In this document: one piece after another, positions 1-8,355 of the stretch
Position numbering within the stretch: position 1 is the stretch's first letter
How the letters are laid out: the number at the start of each line of letters is the position of its first letter
Assembly: GCF_020873915.1 (NCBI RefSeq)
Contig: NZ_JAHWGP010000002.1
Coordinates: 372,001-436,000 of the forward strand
DNA from: Streptomyces sp. DH5
GTDB lineage: Bacteria; Actinomycetota; Actinomycetes; Streptomycetales; Streptomycetaceae
Length of the DNA stretch: 64,000 bases
Direction: 5' to 3'
Notes under the pieces: generated by a model
The model's input: the letters and a program-made list of their open reading frames with translations, nothing else
What the model was told of the DNA's origin: nothing
Databases searched by the model: none
Made by a program: the position numbers and the translations under genes

Positions 1-2
1 CC

Positions 3-1307
3 CAGAAGGACCTCGGGATCGAGGTGCCCGACACGGCGATCGCCGACTACGAGCGTGTCCTCGACCAGGTCGACCTGGCCTCGATCGCCGAGCGCGAGAA
101 GGTCACCCGCCACGACGTGAAAGCGCGGATCGAGGAGTTCAACGACCTCGCCGGGCACGAGCACGTGCACAAGGGCATGACCTCCCGCGACCTCACCGAG
201 AACGTCGAGCAGCTGCAGATCCGGCTCTCCCTGGAGCTGATCCGCGACCGCTCCGTGGCCGTGCTGGCGCGCCTGGGCAAGCTGGCCGCCGAGTACGGCG
301 AGCTGGTCATGGCCGGACGCTCGCACAACGTGGCCGCGCAGGCCACCACCCTCGGCAAGCGGTTCGCGACCGCGGCCGACGAGCTGCTGGTCGCGCACGG
401 CCGGGTGGAGGAACTGCTGGGCCGCTACCCGCTGCGCGGCATCAAGGGCCCGGTCGGCACGGCGCAGGACATGCTGGACCTGCTCGGCGGGGACGCGGGC
501 AAGCTCGCCGAGCTGGAGCAGCGGATCGCCGGGCACCTGGGCTTCTCGCAGGCGTTCACGAGCGTCGGCCAGGTCTACCCGCGCTCCCTCGACTACGAGG
601 TGGTCACCGCGCTGGTGCAGCTGGCCGCCGCGCCGTCGTCGCTGGCGAAGACGGTCCGGCTGATGGCCGGGCACGAGCTGGTCACCGAGGGCTTCAAGCC
701 GGGTCAGGTCGGCTCGTCCGCGATGCCGCACAAGATGAACACCCGTTCCTGCGAGCGCGTCAACGGTCTGATGGTGATCCTGCGCGGTTACGCCTCGATG
801 ACCGGCGAGCTGGCGGGCGACCAGTGGAACGAGGGCGACGTGTCCTGCTCGGTGGTGCGCCGGGTCGCGCTGCCGGACGCGTTCTTCGCGCTGGACGGCC
901 TGCTGGAGACGTTCCTGACGGTGCTCGACGAGTTCGGCGCCTTCCCCGCGGTCGTCGCCCGGGAACTGGACCGCTACCTGCCCTTCCTCGCCACCACCAA
1001 GGTCCTGATGGGTGCGGTGCGCGCAGGAGTCGGCCGCGAGGTCGCCCACGAGGCGATCAAGGAGAACGCCGTCGCCACGGCCCTCGCCATGCGGGAGCAG
1101 GGGGCCGAGCGCAACGACCTCCTCGACAAGCTCGCCGCCGACGAGCGGCTGCCGCTGGACCGGGCCGAGCTGGAGGCCCTGATGGCGGACAAACTCTCCT
1201 TCACGGGCGCCGCGAGCGACCAGGTCACCGCCGTGACCGGCCGTATCGAGGAGATCGTGAAGCAGCACCCGGAGGCCGCCGGGTACACCCCGGGGGCGAT
1301 TCTCTGA
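3..1307 (+). CDS. purB: Adenylosuccinate lyase, 5' end cut by the window
   Basis: PurB cleaves SAICAR to AICAR and adenylosuccinate to AMP, both with release of fumarate, in the cytoplasmic purine pathway. The reading frame is open from the window edge, so the N-terminus (roughly 45 residues of a protein of about 480) is missing; an internal GTG at 24 is not the true start. The fumarase/aspartase signature SSAMPHKMNTR is encoded near bases 717-750, and the substrate-binding TSRDLTEN lies near 180-204. The C-terminal helical domain is intact and ends YTPGAIL. The stop codon overlaps the presumed start of the glycosylase gene (CTGA). The identification is secure; only the 5' end is unknown. Confidence 0.96.
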   Translation, partial: QKDLGIEVPDTAIADYERVLDQVDLASIAEREKVTRHDVKARIEEFNDLAGHEHVHKGMTSRDLTENVEQLQIRLSLELIRDRSVAVLARLGKLAAEYGELVMAGRSHNVAAQATTLGKRFATAADELLVAHGRVEELLGRYPLRGIKGPVGTAQDMLDLLGGDAGKLAELEQRIAGHLGFSQAFTSVGQVYPRSLDYEVVTALVQLAAAPSSLAKTVRLMAGHELVTEGFKPGQVGSSAMPHKMNTRSCERVNGLMVILRGYASMTGELAGDQWNEGDVSCSVVRRVALPDAFFALDGLLETFLTVLDEFGAFPAVVARELDRYLPFLATTKVLMGAVRAGVGREVAHEAIKENAVATALAMREQGAERNDLLDKLAADERLPLDRAELEALMADKLSFTGAASDQVTAVTGRIEEIVKQHPEAAGYTPGAIL

Positions 1308-1852
1308 CGCGCTTCACCCAGGAGGAGCTCGAGGCCGCCCGCGACCGCCTCGTGCCGGACGTGGCCGCGGACGGCCTGCGCGTGCTGTTCTGCGGGATCA
1401 ACCCGGGTCTGATGACGGCCGCGACCGGACACCACTTCGCCCGCCCGGGCAACCGCTTCTGGCCGGCCCTGCACCGCTCCGGATTCACTCCCCGGCTGCT
1501 GGCGCCCTCGGAGCAGCGGGAGCTGCTGTCGTACGGGCTCGGCATCACCAATGTGGTGGCGCGGGCGACCGCACGGGCCGACGAGCTGAGCGCCGAGGAG
1601 TACCGGGAGGGCGGGCGGCTGCTCGTCGTGAAGGTGGCCCGGCTCCGGCCCCGGTGGCTGGCCGTGCTGGGGGTCACCGCGTACCGCGCGGCGTTCGACG
1701 ACAGGAAGGCGCGGGTGGGACCGCAGGCGCGGACCATCGGCGGGACACGCGTGTGGGTGCTGCCGAATCCGAGCGGGCTGAACGCGCACTGGACGCCGGC
1801 CGCGCTCGCGGAGGAGTTCGGCCGGCTGCGGGAGGCCGCGGCGAAGGAGTGA
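1304..1852 (+). CDS. mug: G/U mismatch-specific uracil/thymine DNA glycosylase (Mug/TDG family)
   Basis: Removes uracil or thymine from G:U and G:T mismatches during base excision repair. Two family motifs are visible: the N-terminal GINPG active-site loop (about residue 30, within LFCGINPGLMT) and the C-terminal NPSGLNAHW intercalation loop. At about 182 residues the length fits bacterial Mug. The reading frame enters from inside purB. I place the start at a CTG (1304) overlapping the purB stop, with GGGGG about 10 bases upstream, which implies translational coupling; a GTG at 1352 is the alternative. The motif content is strong, the exact start is not. Confidence 0.85.
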   Translation: MTRFTQEELEAARDRLVPDVAADGLRVLFCGINPGLMTAATGHHFARPGNRFWPALHRSGFTPRLLAPSEQRELLSYGLGITNVVARATARADELSAEEYREGGRLLVVKVARLRPRWLAVLGVTAYRAAFDDRKARVGPQARTIGGTRVWVLPNPSGLNAHWTPAALAEEFGRLREAAAKE

Positions 1853-2350
1853 GGGCCGTCGCTGGTGGCGGGGCGGTCCGCGTGACCGCCGCCGGCAGCC
1901 GGATCCCGTCGCTCTCGTCGCGGCCGGCGACCGCGCCCCAGCGGCCGGTGCCCTGGACCTCCCACAGCCGTGCCTGCATCCGAGCGGGTGGCGAGCCGGG
2001 CCCGGGGCTCGGGCATCTCCTCCCGCTCGGTGCGCAGCAACACCGTCCGCGGGTCGAACGGAACGGTGTCCCCCGGCGTGGGGCCGACACCTCGTGGACG
2101 GCGTCGCGGTCCTTCTCGCACCGGTCCGCCCCGACCGCCCGGTCGGCCGGGTCGCCGTCGCCCGGCCCGGTGCCGCTCGCCAGGATCGTCACATGGTGAC
2201 CGGGCGCCCCGAAGCCCACGTCCGACGGGCCGCGCTCCGCCGGGAAGGGGCGGAGCGCGGCTCGTGGATGAGGGCGGTGTGCCGTGCGGTGTCCACGGGT
2301 CCGGTGGACCCGCCGCCACTGGGACTCGGCGGTGCGTCGGCACACCGCCC
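1853..2350. other. 498-bp gap with possible decayed coding remnant
   Basis: No intact gene is supported here. On the minus strand, stretches that read like Streptomyces protein occur in alternating frames: about 2220-2100 (HHVTILASGTGPGDGD), then 2065-1980 in a second frame (FDPRTVLLRTEREEMPEP), then 1975-1880 back in the first frame (LWEVQGTGRWGAVAGRDE). This pattern suggests a small gene broken by at least two frameshifts, but I cannot name the family. The gap also holds the hairpin at 2230-2260. Confidence 0.35.
2230..2260 (-). terminator. Hairpin terminator downstream of ABC permease gene
   Basis: A perfect 12-bp inverted repeat (CCGCGCTCCGCC / GGCGGAGCGCGG) with a 7-base loop lies 90 bases past the stop of the minus-strand permease gene. 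No T-run follows, which is usual for Streptomyces terminators. Confidence 0.5.
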
Positions 2351-3076
2351 TCAGGCGTCCCTGCGCCGCAGGCTCCACGCACCGGCCAGAAGGGCGGCCG
2401 CCGTCCACAGCCCGGTCACGGCAAGTCCCGTCCACGGACCGAGGGTTCCCTCGGGTGTCTGCTGGAGGACCACCTGTCCGGCCCGGTCGGGCAGGAACTC
2501 GGTGGCGGTGCCGGCCGCGTCACCGATCACGAAGGACACCACCAGAATGAACGGGATCAGTACGGACAGGGTGGCCACTCCGCTGCGCAGCAGGGTGGTG
2601 AGCCCGGCCGCGAAGAGCGCCATCAGGGTCAGGTAGACGCCGCAGCCGGCCACGGCACGGATCTGATCGGCCGTACTGAGGCCGCCCGCCGCGTCGCCGA
2701 GCCCTGCCCGCGCCACGAGGAGGGCGGCCAGAGCAGTCGGCAGTGCGATGAGCAGCATGGGAACGGCGATCGCCGTGATCTTCGCGGCGAACCAGCGTCC
2801 TCGCTGCGGGACCGCACCGAGCGAGAGCCGCAGGGCTCCGTCGTGGTACTCCGCCGATACGGCCATGGCCCCGAAGGTGATGGCGGCGATCTGCCCCGGC
2901 ATGACGCCGGACAGCGCCATGAACAGGGGGTCGGCCTCCGGGTCCGAGGCGCCGTCCACTCCGGCGATCGCGGAGAACGCCGTCGTCACGGCGAACAGTG
3001 CGAACAGTGCGCCCGGAAGTGAGCGGACGGTGCGGATCTTCAGCCACTCGGCGTGGAGCGCGGGTGCGAACTGCAT
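2351..3076 (-). CDS. ABC-2 type transporter permease
   Basis: Integral membrane half of an ABC exporter, 241 residues. It opens with the MxxxxALHAEWLKIRTVRS pattern typical of ABC-2 permeases (cytoplasmic start followed by a first membrane helix at about 20-40). Further hydrophobic helices lie near 60-80, 100-125, 145-170, 175-195 and 220-236, giving about six, and the protein ends in a basic SLRRRDA tail. The gene starts two bases after the ATPase gene stops, so the two are certainly co-transcribed. The substrate is not visible; neighbouring two-component genes suggest a stress- or antibiotic-responsive exporter. Confidence 0.85.
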   Translation of the reverse strand: MQFAPALHAEWLKIRTVRSLPGALFALFAVTTAFSAIAGVDGASDPEADPLFMALSGVMPGQIAAITFGAMAVSAEYHDGALRLSLGAVPQRGRWFAAKITAIAVPMLLIALPTALAALLVARAGLGDAAGGLSTADQIRAVAGCGVYLTLMALFAAGLTTLLRSGVATLSVLIPFILVVSFVIGDAAGTATEFLPDRAGQVVLQQTPEGTLGPWTGLAVTGLWTAAALLAGAWSLRRRDA

Positions 3077-3078
3077 GG

Positions 3079-3999
3079 TCAGGCCTCCTGGGGCTGTGCG
3101 GTGAACTCGGTCTCGGCAGCGGTCAGCTCCAGGTAGGCCTGCTCCAGCGTGCCCTCGTCCGCGGCGAGTTCGAGGATCGGTACCCCGGCGGCGGAGACGA
3201 GACGCCCGATGTCCTCCACGCGCGCGTCCGGAACGGTCCAGTGCCCGTCCGGATGCTCCACGGTGTCGTGTCCGTGGCGCACGAGGACGCTCCTGAGGGT
3301 GGCGGGCTCGGAGGTGCGGATCCGCACGGTGGGACGAGCACGGGCGTCGATGAACTCCCGCATCGGGGTGTCGGCCAGCAGCCGGCCCCGCCCGAGGACG
3401 ACGAGGTGGTCGGCGAACGAGGCGGTCTCGTTCATCAGGTGGCTGGAGACCAGTACCGTGCGTCCCTCGTCCGCCAGCCGGCGCAGCAGGGTACGGATCC
3501 ACACGATGCCTTCCGGGTCGAGGCCGTTGGACGGTTCGTCGAGCATGAGCACCTCGGGGTCGCCGAGCAGCGCGGCGGCGATGCCCAGCCGCTGGCGCAT
3601 GCCCAGGGAGTACGTCCGTACCCTGTGGCGGGCCACCGACGTCAGTCCGGTCTGCTCCAGTACCTCGTCGACCCGGCGGTCCGGGATCCGATGGGTGGCG
3701 GCCAGGACGCGCAGGTGGTTCCGGCCGGTGCGGGAGCCGTGCGGGGCCTGTGCCTCCAGCAGGGTGCCGACCCGGTGCAGGGGGTGCGGGATGGTCGCGT
3801 AGGCACGTCCGCCGACGGTCGCCGAGCCCGACGTCGGGTGGGCCAGGCCGAGCACCAGACGCATGGTCGTGGACTTGCCGGCACCGTTGGGGCCGAGGAA
3901 GCCGGTGACCCTGCCGGGCAGGACACGGAAGGTGAGGTGGTCGACGGCTCGCCGGGTGCCGTACTCCTTGGTGAGGTTCTGGACGTCGATGCTGGTCAT
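3079..3999 (-). CDS. ABC transporter ATP-binding protein
   Basis: Cytoplasmic ATPase (306 residues) of a drug- or lipid-exporter-type ABC transporter, partner of the permease immediately downstream. Walker A GPNGAGKST is near residue 38, the ABC signature SLGMRQRLG near 135, and Walker B LMLDEPSNGLDPEG just after. A C-terminal extension of about 90 residues is typical of the CcmA/NatA-like class. The start is the ATG in MTSIDVQNLTKEYG. The gene diverges from the histidine kinase gene, and a structured G/C-rich spacer lies between them. Confidence 0.92.
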   Translation of the reverse strand: MTSIDVQNLTKEYGTRRAVDHLTFRVLPGRVTGFLGPNGAGKSTTMRLVLGLAHPTSGSATVGGRAYATIPHPLHRVGTLLEAQAPHGSRTGRNHLRVLAATHRIPDRRVDEVLEQTGLTSVARHRVRTYSLGMRQRLGIAAALLGDPEVLMLDEPSNGLDPEGIVWIRTLLRRLADEGRTVLVSSHLMNETASFADHLVVLGRGRLLADTPMREFIDARARPTVRIRTSEPATLRSVLVRHGHDTVEHPDGHWTVPDARVEDIGRLVSAAGVPILELAADEGTLEQAYLELTAAETEFTAQPQEA

Positions 4000-4031
4000 G
4001 TGCAACACAATGGCCGCGGGCCGGGGCCGGC

Positions 4032-4076
4032 GCCTCCCCCCTGCGGGGGGAGGGTCTCCCTCTGCGGGGGGAGGCC
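4032..4076. repeat. Direct repeat with hairpin between ABC operon and kinase gene
   Basis: The motif CTGCGGGGGGAGG occurs twice, about 22 bp apart, and the first copy can fold with preceding CCTCCCCC. The element lies in the divergent spacer between the ABC ATPase gene (minus) and the histidine kinase gene (plus). It could be a response-regulator site or only a structural element. Confidence 0.4.
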
Positions 4077-4107
4077 GGTCGCCGGTGCCGGGTGGCACGA
4101 TGAGGCG

Positions 4108-5262
4108 GTGATCACCGTTCAGCGCCGGCTCCTGCGAGGGGCGACGTACTCGCGCCTCCTGCATCTGTGGGTGCCCTGGCTGCCGTTCAGCATCTGGATA
4201 TTCATCCTTCCGGACAAACCCTGGGTGCCGGCGCTGGTGCTGCTCCCGCTGGGGCTGATTCCCTCGGTGCGCAGGGTCGAGGGCCTTCAGGCCCGGCTGA
4301 TGCTGACGCCCGGTGAGCAGGATCCCGGCATCTCCGAGACACCGTCGGCGACGCGGCAGGACCGGCTGCGGACCGTGCTCTGGCTGGCGGTGCGGATAGT
4401 GCTCATGGTGGTGGTGGGATTCGCCACGGTATGGCCACCGCTCCTGGCGTACTCCGCGGGCGAACTTGCCGCCGGGGGGTCGCCCGGAGGCGTGCCCGTG
4501 CTGGAGGACGCGCGGCCGCACTGGGCGTACGCCCTGTTGGTACCGCTCCCCCTGGTCGTGATGGGTCCGCTGCTGGTGGGGCTGGGTGACCTGGCCACCG
4601 CCGCCGCGCGTCGGCTGCTCGGACCCTCCCCCGCGGAACGCCTGACCGCGTTGGAGGCCAGGACCGAGCAGCTCCTGGAGCGCACCCGCATCGCGCGGGA
4701 GCTGCACGACTCCATCGGGCACGCACTGACCGTCGCCGTCGTGCAGGCCGGTGCCGCGCGGGCGGCGGGCGATCCCGCCTTCACCGAGCGGGCGCTGGGC
4801 GCCATCGAGGAGACGGGCCGGGCGGCGCTGGAGGACCTGGAGCGGGTCCTGGCCGTGCTGCGCGAGCCGGAGAGGCCTGCGGGCAGCCGTCCGGGCCTCA
4901 TGGACGCCGACCGCCTGCTGGAGTCCGCCCGCGCCTCCGGCGCGGAGGTCGACGCCGAGCTGACGGGCCCGCTGGAGACGGTGCCGGGGCCGGTGTCCCG
5001 CGAGGGCTACCGCATCCTGCAGGAGTCGCTGACGAACGCGCTGCGGCACGCGGGGGCGGTCCCCGTGCGGGTCCGCATAGGTGTCGCGGACGGCACGCTG
5101 CTCCTCGACGTCCGCAATCCGCTGACGGAGGAGGTGCCCGGCGCCGGGCGGGGCAGTGGTCTGCGCGGCATACGCGAGCGCGCGGCACTGCTGGGCGGCC
5201 GCGCGTGGACGGGCCCCGACGAGGGCGACTGGCGGGTGCGGGCCGAGCTGCCACTGGGCTGA
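4108..5262 (+). CDS. Sensor histidine kinase, NarL/DesK-type (HisKA_3)
   Basis: Membrane sensor kinase of 384 residues. Hydrophobic helices in the first 170 residues (about 20-35, 40-52, 88-112, 140-165) form the sensor region without a large extracellular domain. The dimerisation/phosphoacceptor segment is RIARELHDSIGHALT with the phospho-histidine at H200. The HATPase domain shows the N-box ILQESLTNALRHAG and the G-box GSGLRGIRERAALLGG. The start is the GTG at 4108. The response regulator gene follows 14 bases later, and the divergent ABC exporter is the likely regulated target. Confidence 0.92.
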   Translation: MITVQRRLLRGATYSRLLHLWVPWLPFSIWIFILPDKPWVPALVLLPLGLIPSVRRVEGLQARLMLTPGEQDPGISETPSATRQDRLRTVLWLAVRIVLMVVVGFATVWPPLLAYSAGELAAGGSPGGVPVLEDARPHWAYALLVPLPLVVMGPLLVGLGDLATAAARRLLGPSPAERLTALEARTEQLLERTRIARELHDSIGHALTVAVVQAGAARAAGDPAFTERALGAIEETGRAALEDLERVLAVLREPERPAGSRPGLMDADRLLESARASGAEVDAELTGPLETVPGPVSREGYRILQESLTNALRHAGAVPVRVRIGVADGTLLLDVRNPLTEEVPGAGRGSGLRGIRERAALLGGRAWTGPDEGDWRVRAELPLG

Positions 5263-5276
5263 TCTAGGCTGGCCGG

Positions 5277-5939
5277 ATGCCGGTGACCGTGCTCCTCGTC
5301 GACGACGAACCCCTCGTACGCGCGGGCCTGCGGGCCGTGTTGGAGGCGCAGCCCGACATCGAGGTCGTCGGCGAGGCGGCCGACGGGGCGGCGGTGATCC
5401 CGCTGGTGCGGCGGCTGCGGCCGGACGTGGTCGCCATGGACGTGCGCATGCCGTTGATGGACGGCATCGAGGCCACGCGCGCGCTGCTGCGGTCGGTGGA
5501 CGCGCCGCCGAAGATCCTCGTCGTGACGACGTTCGAGAACGACGAGTACGTCTACGGGGCGCTGCGCGCGGGCGCCGACGGGTTCCTGCTGAAGCGGGCG
5601 CGGCCCGCGGAGATCGTGCACGCGGTGCGGCTGGTCGCCGAGGGCGAGTCGCTGCTGTTCCCCGCCTCCGTGCGCCGCCTCGCGGCCGAGTACGGCGACG
5701 GCGGCGGCAACCGCGCGGCGCGGGCCGTGCTGGAGCGGGCGCGGCTGACCGAGCGTGAGGGCGAGGTGCTGCGGCTGATGGCGCGGGGCCTGACCAACGC
5801 GGAGATCGCCTCCCGGCTCGTGGTGGGGACGGAGACGGTGAAGTCCCATGTGAGTTCCGTACTGGCGAAGCTGGGCGCGCGGGACCGGACCCAGGCGGTG
5901 ATCGCGGCCTACGAGTCGGGCTTCGTGGCACCGGGGTGA
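5277..5939 (+). CDS. Response regulator, NarL/FixJ family (REC + LuxR HTH)
   Basis: DNA-binding response regulator of 220 residues, cognate partner of the kinase just upstream. The receiver domain carries the acidic pocket D9/D10, phosphoacceptor D55 in AMDVRMPLMDG, the VVTTF switch threonine and K106. The LuxR-type helix-turn-helix is at about 150-205 (LTEREGEVLRLMARGLTNAEIASRL, written here in two halves: LTEREGEVLRLMARG and LTNAEIASRL). It probably controls the adjacent ABC operon and its own operon. A GC-rich hairpin follows the gene. Confidence 0.93.
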   Translation: MPVTVLLVDDEPLVRAGLRAVLEAQPDIEVVGEAADGAAVIPLVRRLRPDVVAMDVRMPLMDGIEATRALLRSVDAPPKILVVTTFENDEYVYGALRAGADGFLLKRARPAEIVHAVRLVAEGESLLFPASVRRLAAEYGDGGGNRAARAVLERARLTEREGEVLRLMARGLTNAEIASRLVVGTETVKSHVSSVLAKLGARDRTQAVIAAYESGFVAPG

Positions 5940-5985
5940 GCCGGGTCCTGGGGGCCGCCGGAACCTCGGGACGGCCGGGTCCTGG

Positions 5986-6007
5986 GGGCGGGCCCGGGGG
6001 CCCGCCC
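5986..6007 (+). terminator. Hairpin after response regulator gene
   Basis: GGGCGGGCCC and GGGCCCGCCC form 10-bp complementary arms. A 16-bp direct repeat (GCCGGGTCCTGGGGGC at 5940-5955 and 5974-5989) precedes it. It probably ends the two-component operon before the ROK gene. Confidence 0.5.
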
Positions 6008-6076
6008 GGTGGTCGCCGGGGTCCGCGACGCCGAGTACGATCCGCCCCACACACGCACGAACTCGGAGGACGGACG

Positions 6077-7243
6077 GTGGGTCGGCTGACCGGCGGGGAC
6101 CCCTCGCTGCTGCGAAGGATCAACTCCGCGGTGGTGCTGCACGCGTTGCGGGCGGCGGACTGCGCGACGCTGACCGAGGTCACGCGGGTCACCGGGCTGT
6201 CGCGGCCGACCGTCGAGGGGGTCGTGGAGGGGCTCATCGAGGCGGGGCTCGTCGTGGAGGCGGCGGCCGAGGAGGGCACCGCGCGGCGGCAGGGCCGGCC
6301 GGCGCGGCGGTTCCGGTTCCGGGCGGAGGCCGGGCATCTGCTCGGCCTGGAGATCGGCGTCCACCGGGTGGCCGCGCTGCTGGCCGATCTGGACGGCCGG
6401 GTGATCGGCGCCGAGGCGCGGGACGCCGACGAGACGGTCGACGCGGACGAACGGCTGGACCGGCTGCACACGGCCGTCGCGGAACTGCTGCGCCGGGCGG
6501 GGGTTGCGCGTGGCTCGCTGCGGGCCGTGGGCGTGGGCACCCCGGGGATCGTCGAGGCGGACGGCACCGTACGGCTGGGCACGGCGCTGCCCGGCTGGAC
6601 CGGGCTGGGGCTCGGCGAGCGGCTGAGGCGGTCCTTCAAGTGTCCGGTGCTGGTGGAGAACGACGCCAACGCGGCCGTCGTCGCCGAGCACTGGAAGGGG
6701 GCCGCGAAGGACACCGACGACGTGGTGTTCGTCCTGGCCGGACTGAGCCCGGGCGCGGGGTCACTGATCGGCGGACGGCTGCACCGGGGGTTCGGCGGGG
6801 CGGCCGGGGAGATCGGGGCACTGCACCTGCTGGGCCGGGAGGCGACCCCGGAGGCCCTGCTGTCGACGACGGACGAGCCGCTGCATCCGCTCGACGAGCA
6901 GGCGGTCGCCGCCGTCTTCGCCCTGGCCCGCGAGGGCGACACGCGGGCGCTCGAGGCCATGGACCGCTTCCTCGGACGGCTGGTCCACGACGTGGCGGCG
7001 CTGGTGCTGGCCCTCGATCCGGAACTGGTCGTGATCGGCGGCTGGGCGGCCGGCCTGGACGGCGTGCTGGAACCGCTGCGCGGTGAACTGGCCCGCTACT
7101 GCCTGCGCCCGCCGAAGGTGTCCCTGTCCCTCCTCGGTGAGGCGGCGGTCGCGACGGGGGCGGTGCGGCTCGCCCTCGACCACGTGGAATCGCAACTGTT
7201 CGCCGTGGAGGGCACGGTGACTGCGCGTCGGCGGAGCGGCTGA
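6077..7243 (+). CDS. ROK family transcriptional regulator
   Basis: NagC/XylR-type repressor with an N-terminal winged helix-turn-helix (about 15-62, TLTEVTRVTGLSRPTVEGVV) followed by a ROK sugar-kinase-like domain (ENDANAA, GTPGIVEADG). Length is 388 residues. The start is the GTG at 6077, with GGAGGA six bases upstream. The zinc-binding GHxxxxxxGxxCxCGxxGC motif of classical ROK proteins is absent: the equivalent stretch GGAAGEIGALHLLGREAT has no cysteine. The ligand is probably a sugar or sugar phosphate but cannot be read from the sequence. No sugar transporter lies next to it. Confidence 0.88.
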   Translation: MGRLTGGDPSLLRRINSAVVLHALRAADCATLTEVTRVTGLSRPTVEGVVEGLIEAGLVVEAAAEEGTARRQGRPARRFRFRAEAGHLLGLEIGVHRVAALLADLDGRVIGAEARDADETVDADERLDRLHTAVAELLRRAGVARGSLRAVGVGTPGIVEADGTVRLGTALPGWTGLGLGERLRRSFKCPVLVENDANAAVVAEHWKGAAKDTDDVVFVLAGLSPGAGSLIGGRLHRGFGGAAGEIGALHLLGREATPEALLSTTDEPLHPLDEQAVAAVFALAREGDTRALEAMDRFLGRLVHDVAALVLALDPELVVIGGWAAGLDGVLEPLRGELARYCLRPPKVSLSLLGEAAVATGAVRLALDHVESQLFAVEGTVTARRRSG

Positions 7244-7270
7244 CTCCGGGGGGTGCCGTGGTCCTCTGCG

Positions 7271-7455
7271 GGGTGCGCTGTGGTTGATCGCGCAGTTCCC
7301 CGCGGCCCTACGGATGCGGATCCCCGCCCGTGGCCCCCCGCGGGTGCGCTGGGGCCGGGCGCGCAGTTCCCCGCGGCCCTGCGGATGCGGATCCCCGCCC
7401 GTGGCCCCCGCGGGTGCGCTGGGGCCGGGCGCGCAGTTCCCCGCGGCCCTGCCGG
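7271..7455. repeat. Tandem ~70-bp repeats carrying the Streptomyces GCGCAGTTCCCCGCG element
   Basis: Two full units (7271-7341, 71 bp; 7342-7411, 70 bp) and a partial third (from 7412) share GGGTGCGCTG, GCGCAGTTCCCCGCGGCCCT and GCGGATCCCCGCCCGTGGCC. The core starts at 7290, 7361 and 7431. GCGCAGTTCCCCGCG is a motif that recurs in intergenic regions across Streptomyces genomes. The repeats fill the convergent gap between the ROK gene (plus) and the GntR gene (minus), so they may end transcription from both sides. Confidence 0.8.
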
Positions 7456-7518
7456 TGCGGTTGGCCGTCGGGGTTCTGTGCGGGGAGGCGTCTGGTGCCC
7501 TCGCCGGGGCGGGTGGTG

Positions 7519-8280
7519 TCAGGAGGCGTGACGCTCCGGGCCGTGGTGGATGTGGACGCCCCCGGAGTCCCCGAACGTCAGCCGGCAGGTGTCCGCGCGG
7601 TACGTCGCCACGGAGAGCGCCGCGGTGCGGCCGCGGGCGACGAAGCGCGTGGTGACGACGAGGACGGGCGCGCCCGGCAGGCGGTCCAGCTCCCGGGCGT
7701 CGTCCGCGCGGGCGGAGCCCAGCTCGACGGCGTTCTCCTGCCGTTCCAGTTCCAGGCGCTGGAGTTCGCGCAGCACCGCACGCGCGCGCGGCGCGCCGGA
7801 CGGCGCGTCGATGGCGGACAGCCCGGGCACCGATTCCGCCGGGACGTACAGCAGTTCGGCGGCGACGGGCTGACCGTGGGTCACGCGGGAGCGCCGGACG
7901 ACGTGCACGGGCTCCTCGCTGCCGGTCACCAGGGTCTCGGCGACGGTGGCGGGCGGCACCTCGAGGACGCAGTCCAGGGTCTGCCAGGCGTCCAGCGGCC
8001 CTCCCGGCCAGGCGTGCTGTGCGGTGCCGACGGAGACACCCATGCGGGGCGGGGCGACGGTGGTGCCCACCCCGCGGCGGCGCTGCAGCCTGCCCTCCAG
8101 TTCGAGCTGCTCCAGGGCCTGCCGGAGCGTGGCGCGGGCGACGCCGAAGCGGGCGGCGAGGTCGCGCTCGTTGGGCAGGATCTCGCCCACCGAGAACTCC
8201 GAGTCCAGCGCCTCGCTGAGCACGGTCCTGAGGTGCCAGTACTTCGGTTCCGGCACCGTTTCCAGCTGCGAGGTCCCCAC
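7519..8280 (-). CDS. GntR family transcriptional regulator with UTRA ligand domain (HutC type)
   Basis: Cytoplasmic repressor of about 253 residues. The winged helix-turn-helix is at about 14-80 (ILPNERDLAARFG, VARATLRQALEQLELEGRL), followed by a UTRA effector domain to the C-terminus. I chose the GTG at 8280 because GGAGGACAGG sits directly upstream; an in-frame GTG at 8346 would add 22 residues encoded by unusually AT-rich DNA and lie only a few bases from the predicted transcription start. The PKYWHLRTVL motif is a typical GntR N-terminus. It is not DasR-like in its UTRA sequence. The palindrome at 8377-8390 suggests autoregulation. Confidence 0.88.
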   Translation of the reverse strand: MGTSQLETVPEPKYWHLRTVLSEALDSEFSVGEILPNERDLAARFGVARATLRQALEQLELEGRLQRRRGVGTTVAPPRMGVSVGTAQHAWPGGPLDAWQTLDCVLEVPPATVAETLVTGSEEPVHVVRRSRVTHGQPVAAELLYVPAESVPGLSAIDAPSGAPRARAVLRELQRLELERQENAVELGSARADDARELDRLPGAPVLVVTTRFVARGRTAALSVATYRADTCRLTFGDSGGVHIHHGPERHAS

Positions 8281-8355
8281 CCTGTCCTCCACGATCGCCG
8301 TGTCCGGCCGCGTTTTAGCGCCCTTGTTTATTAAAGGTTGTTTCACTTCTCAGCG

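Noticed and set aside
3079-6960. Very long open frame on the minus strand across the histidine kinase and ROK genes
   Set aside because: Only its first part (to 3999) is the ABC ATPase; the rest is Arg/Pro/Gly/Ala-rich shadow of plus-strand genes caused by high GC.
7271-7455. CRISPR-like repeat array
   Set aside because: Units are contiguous with no unique spacers and match a known Streptomyces intergenic element.
7519-8280. DasR assignment for the GntR/UTRA regulator
   Set aside because: The UTRA sequence and N-terminus do not match DasR, and no DasR-type site or chitin/GlcNAc gene is nearby.
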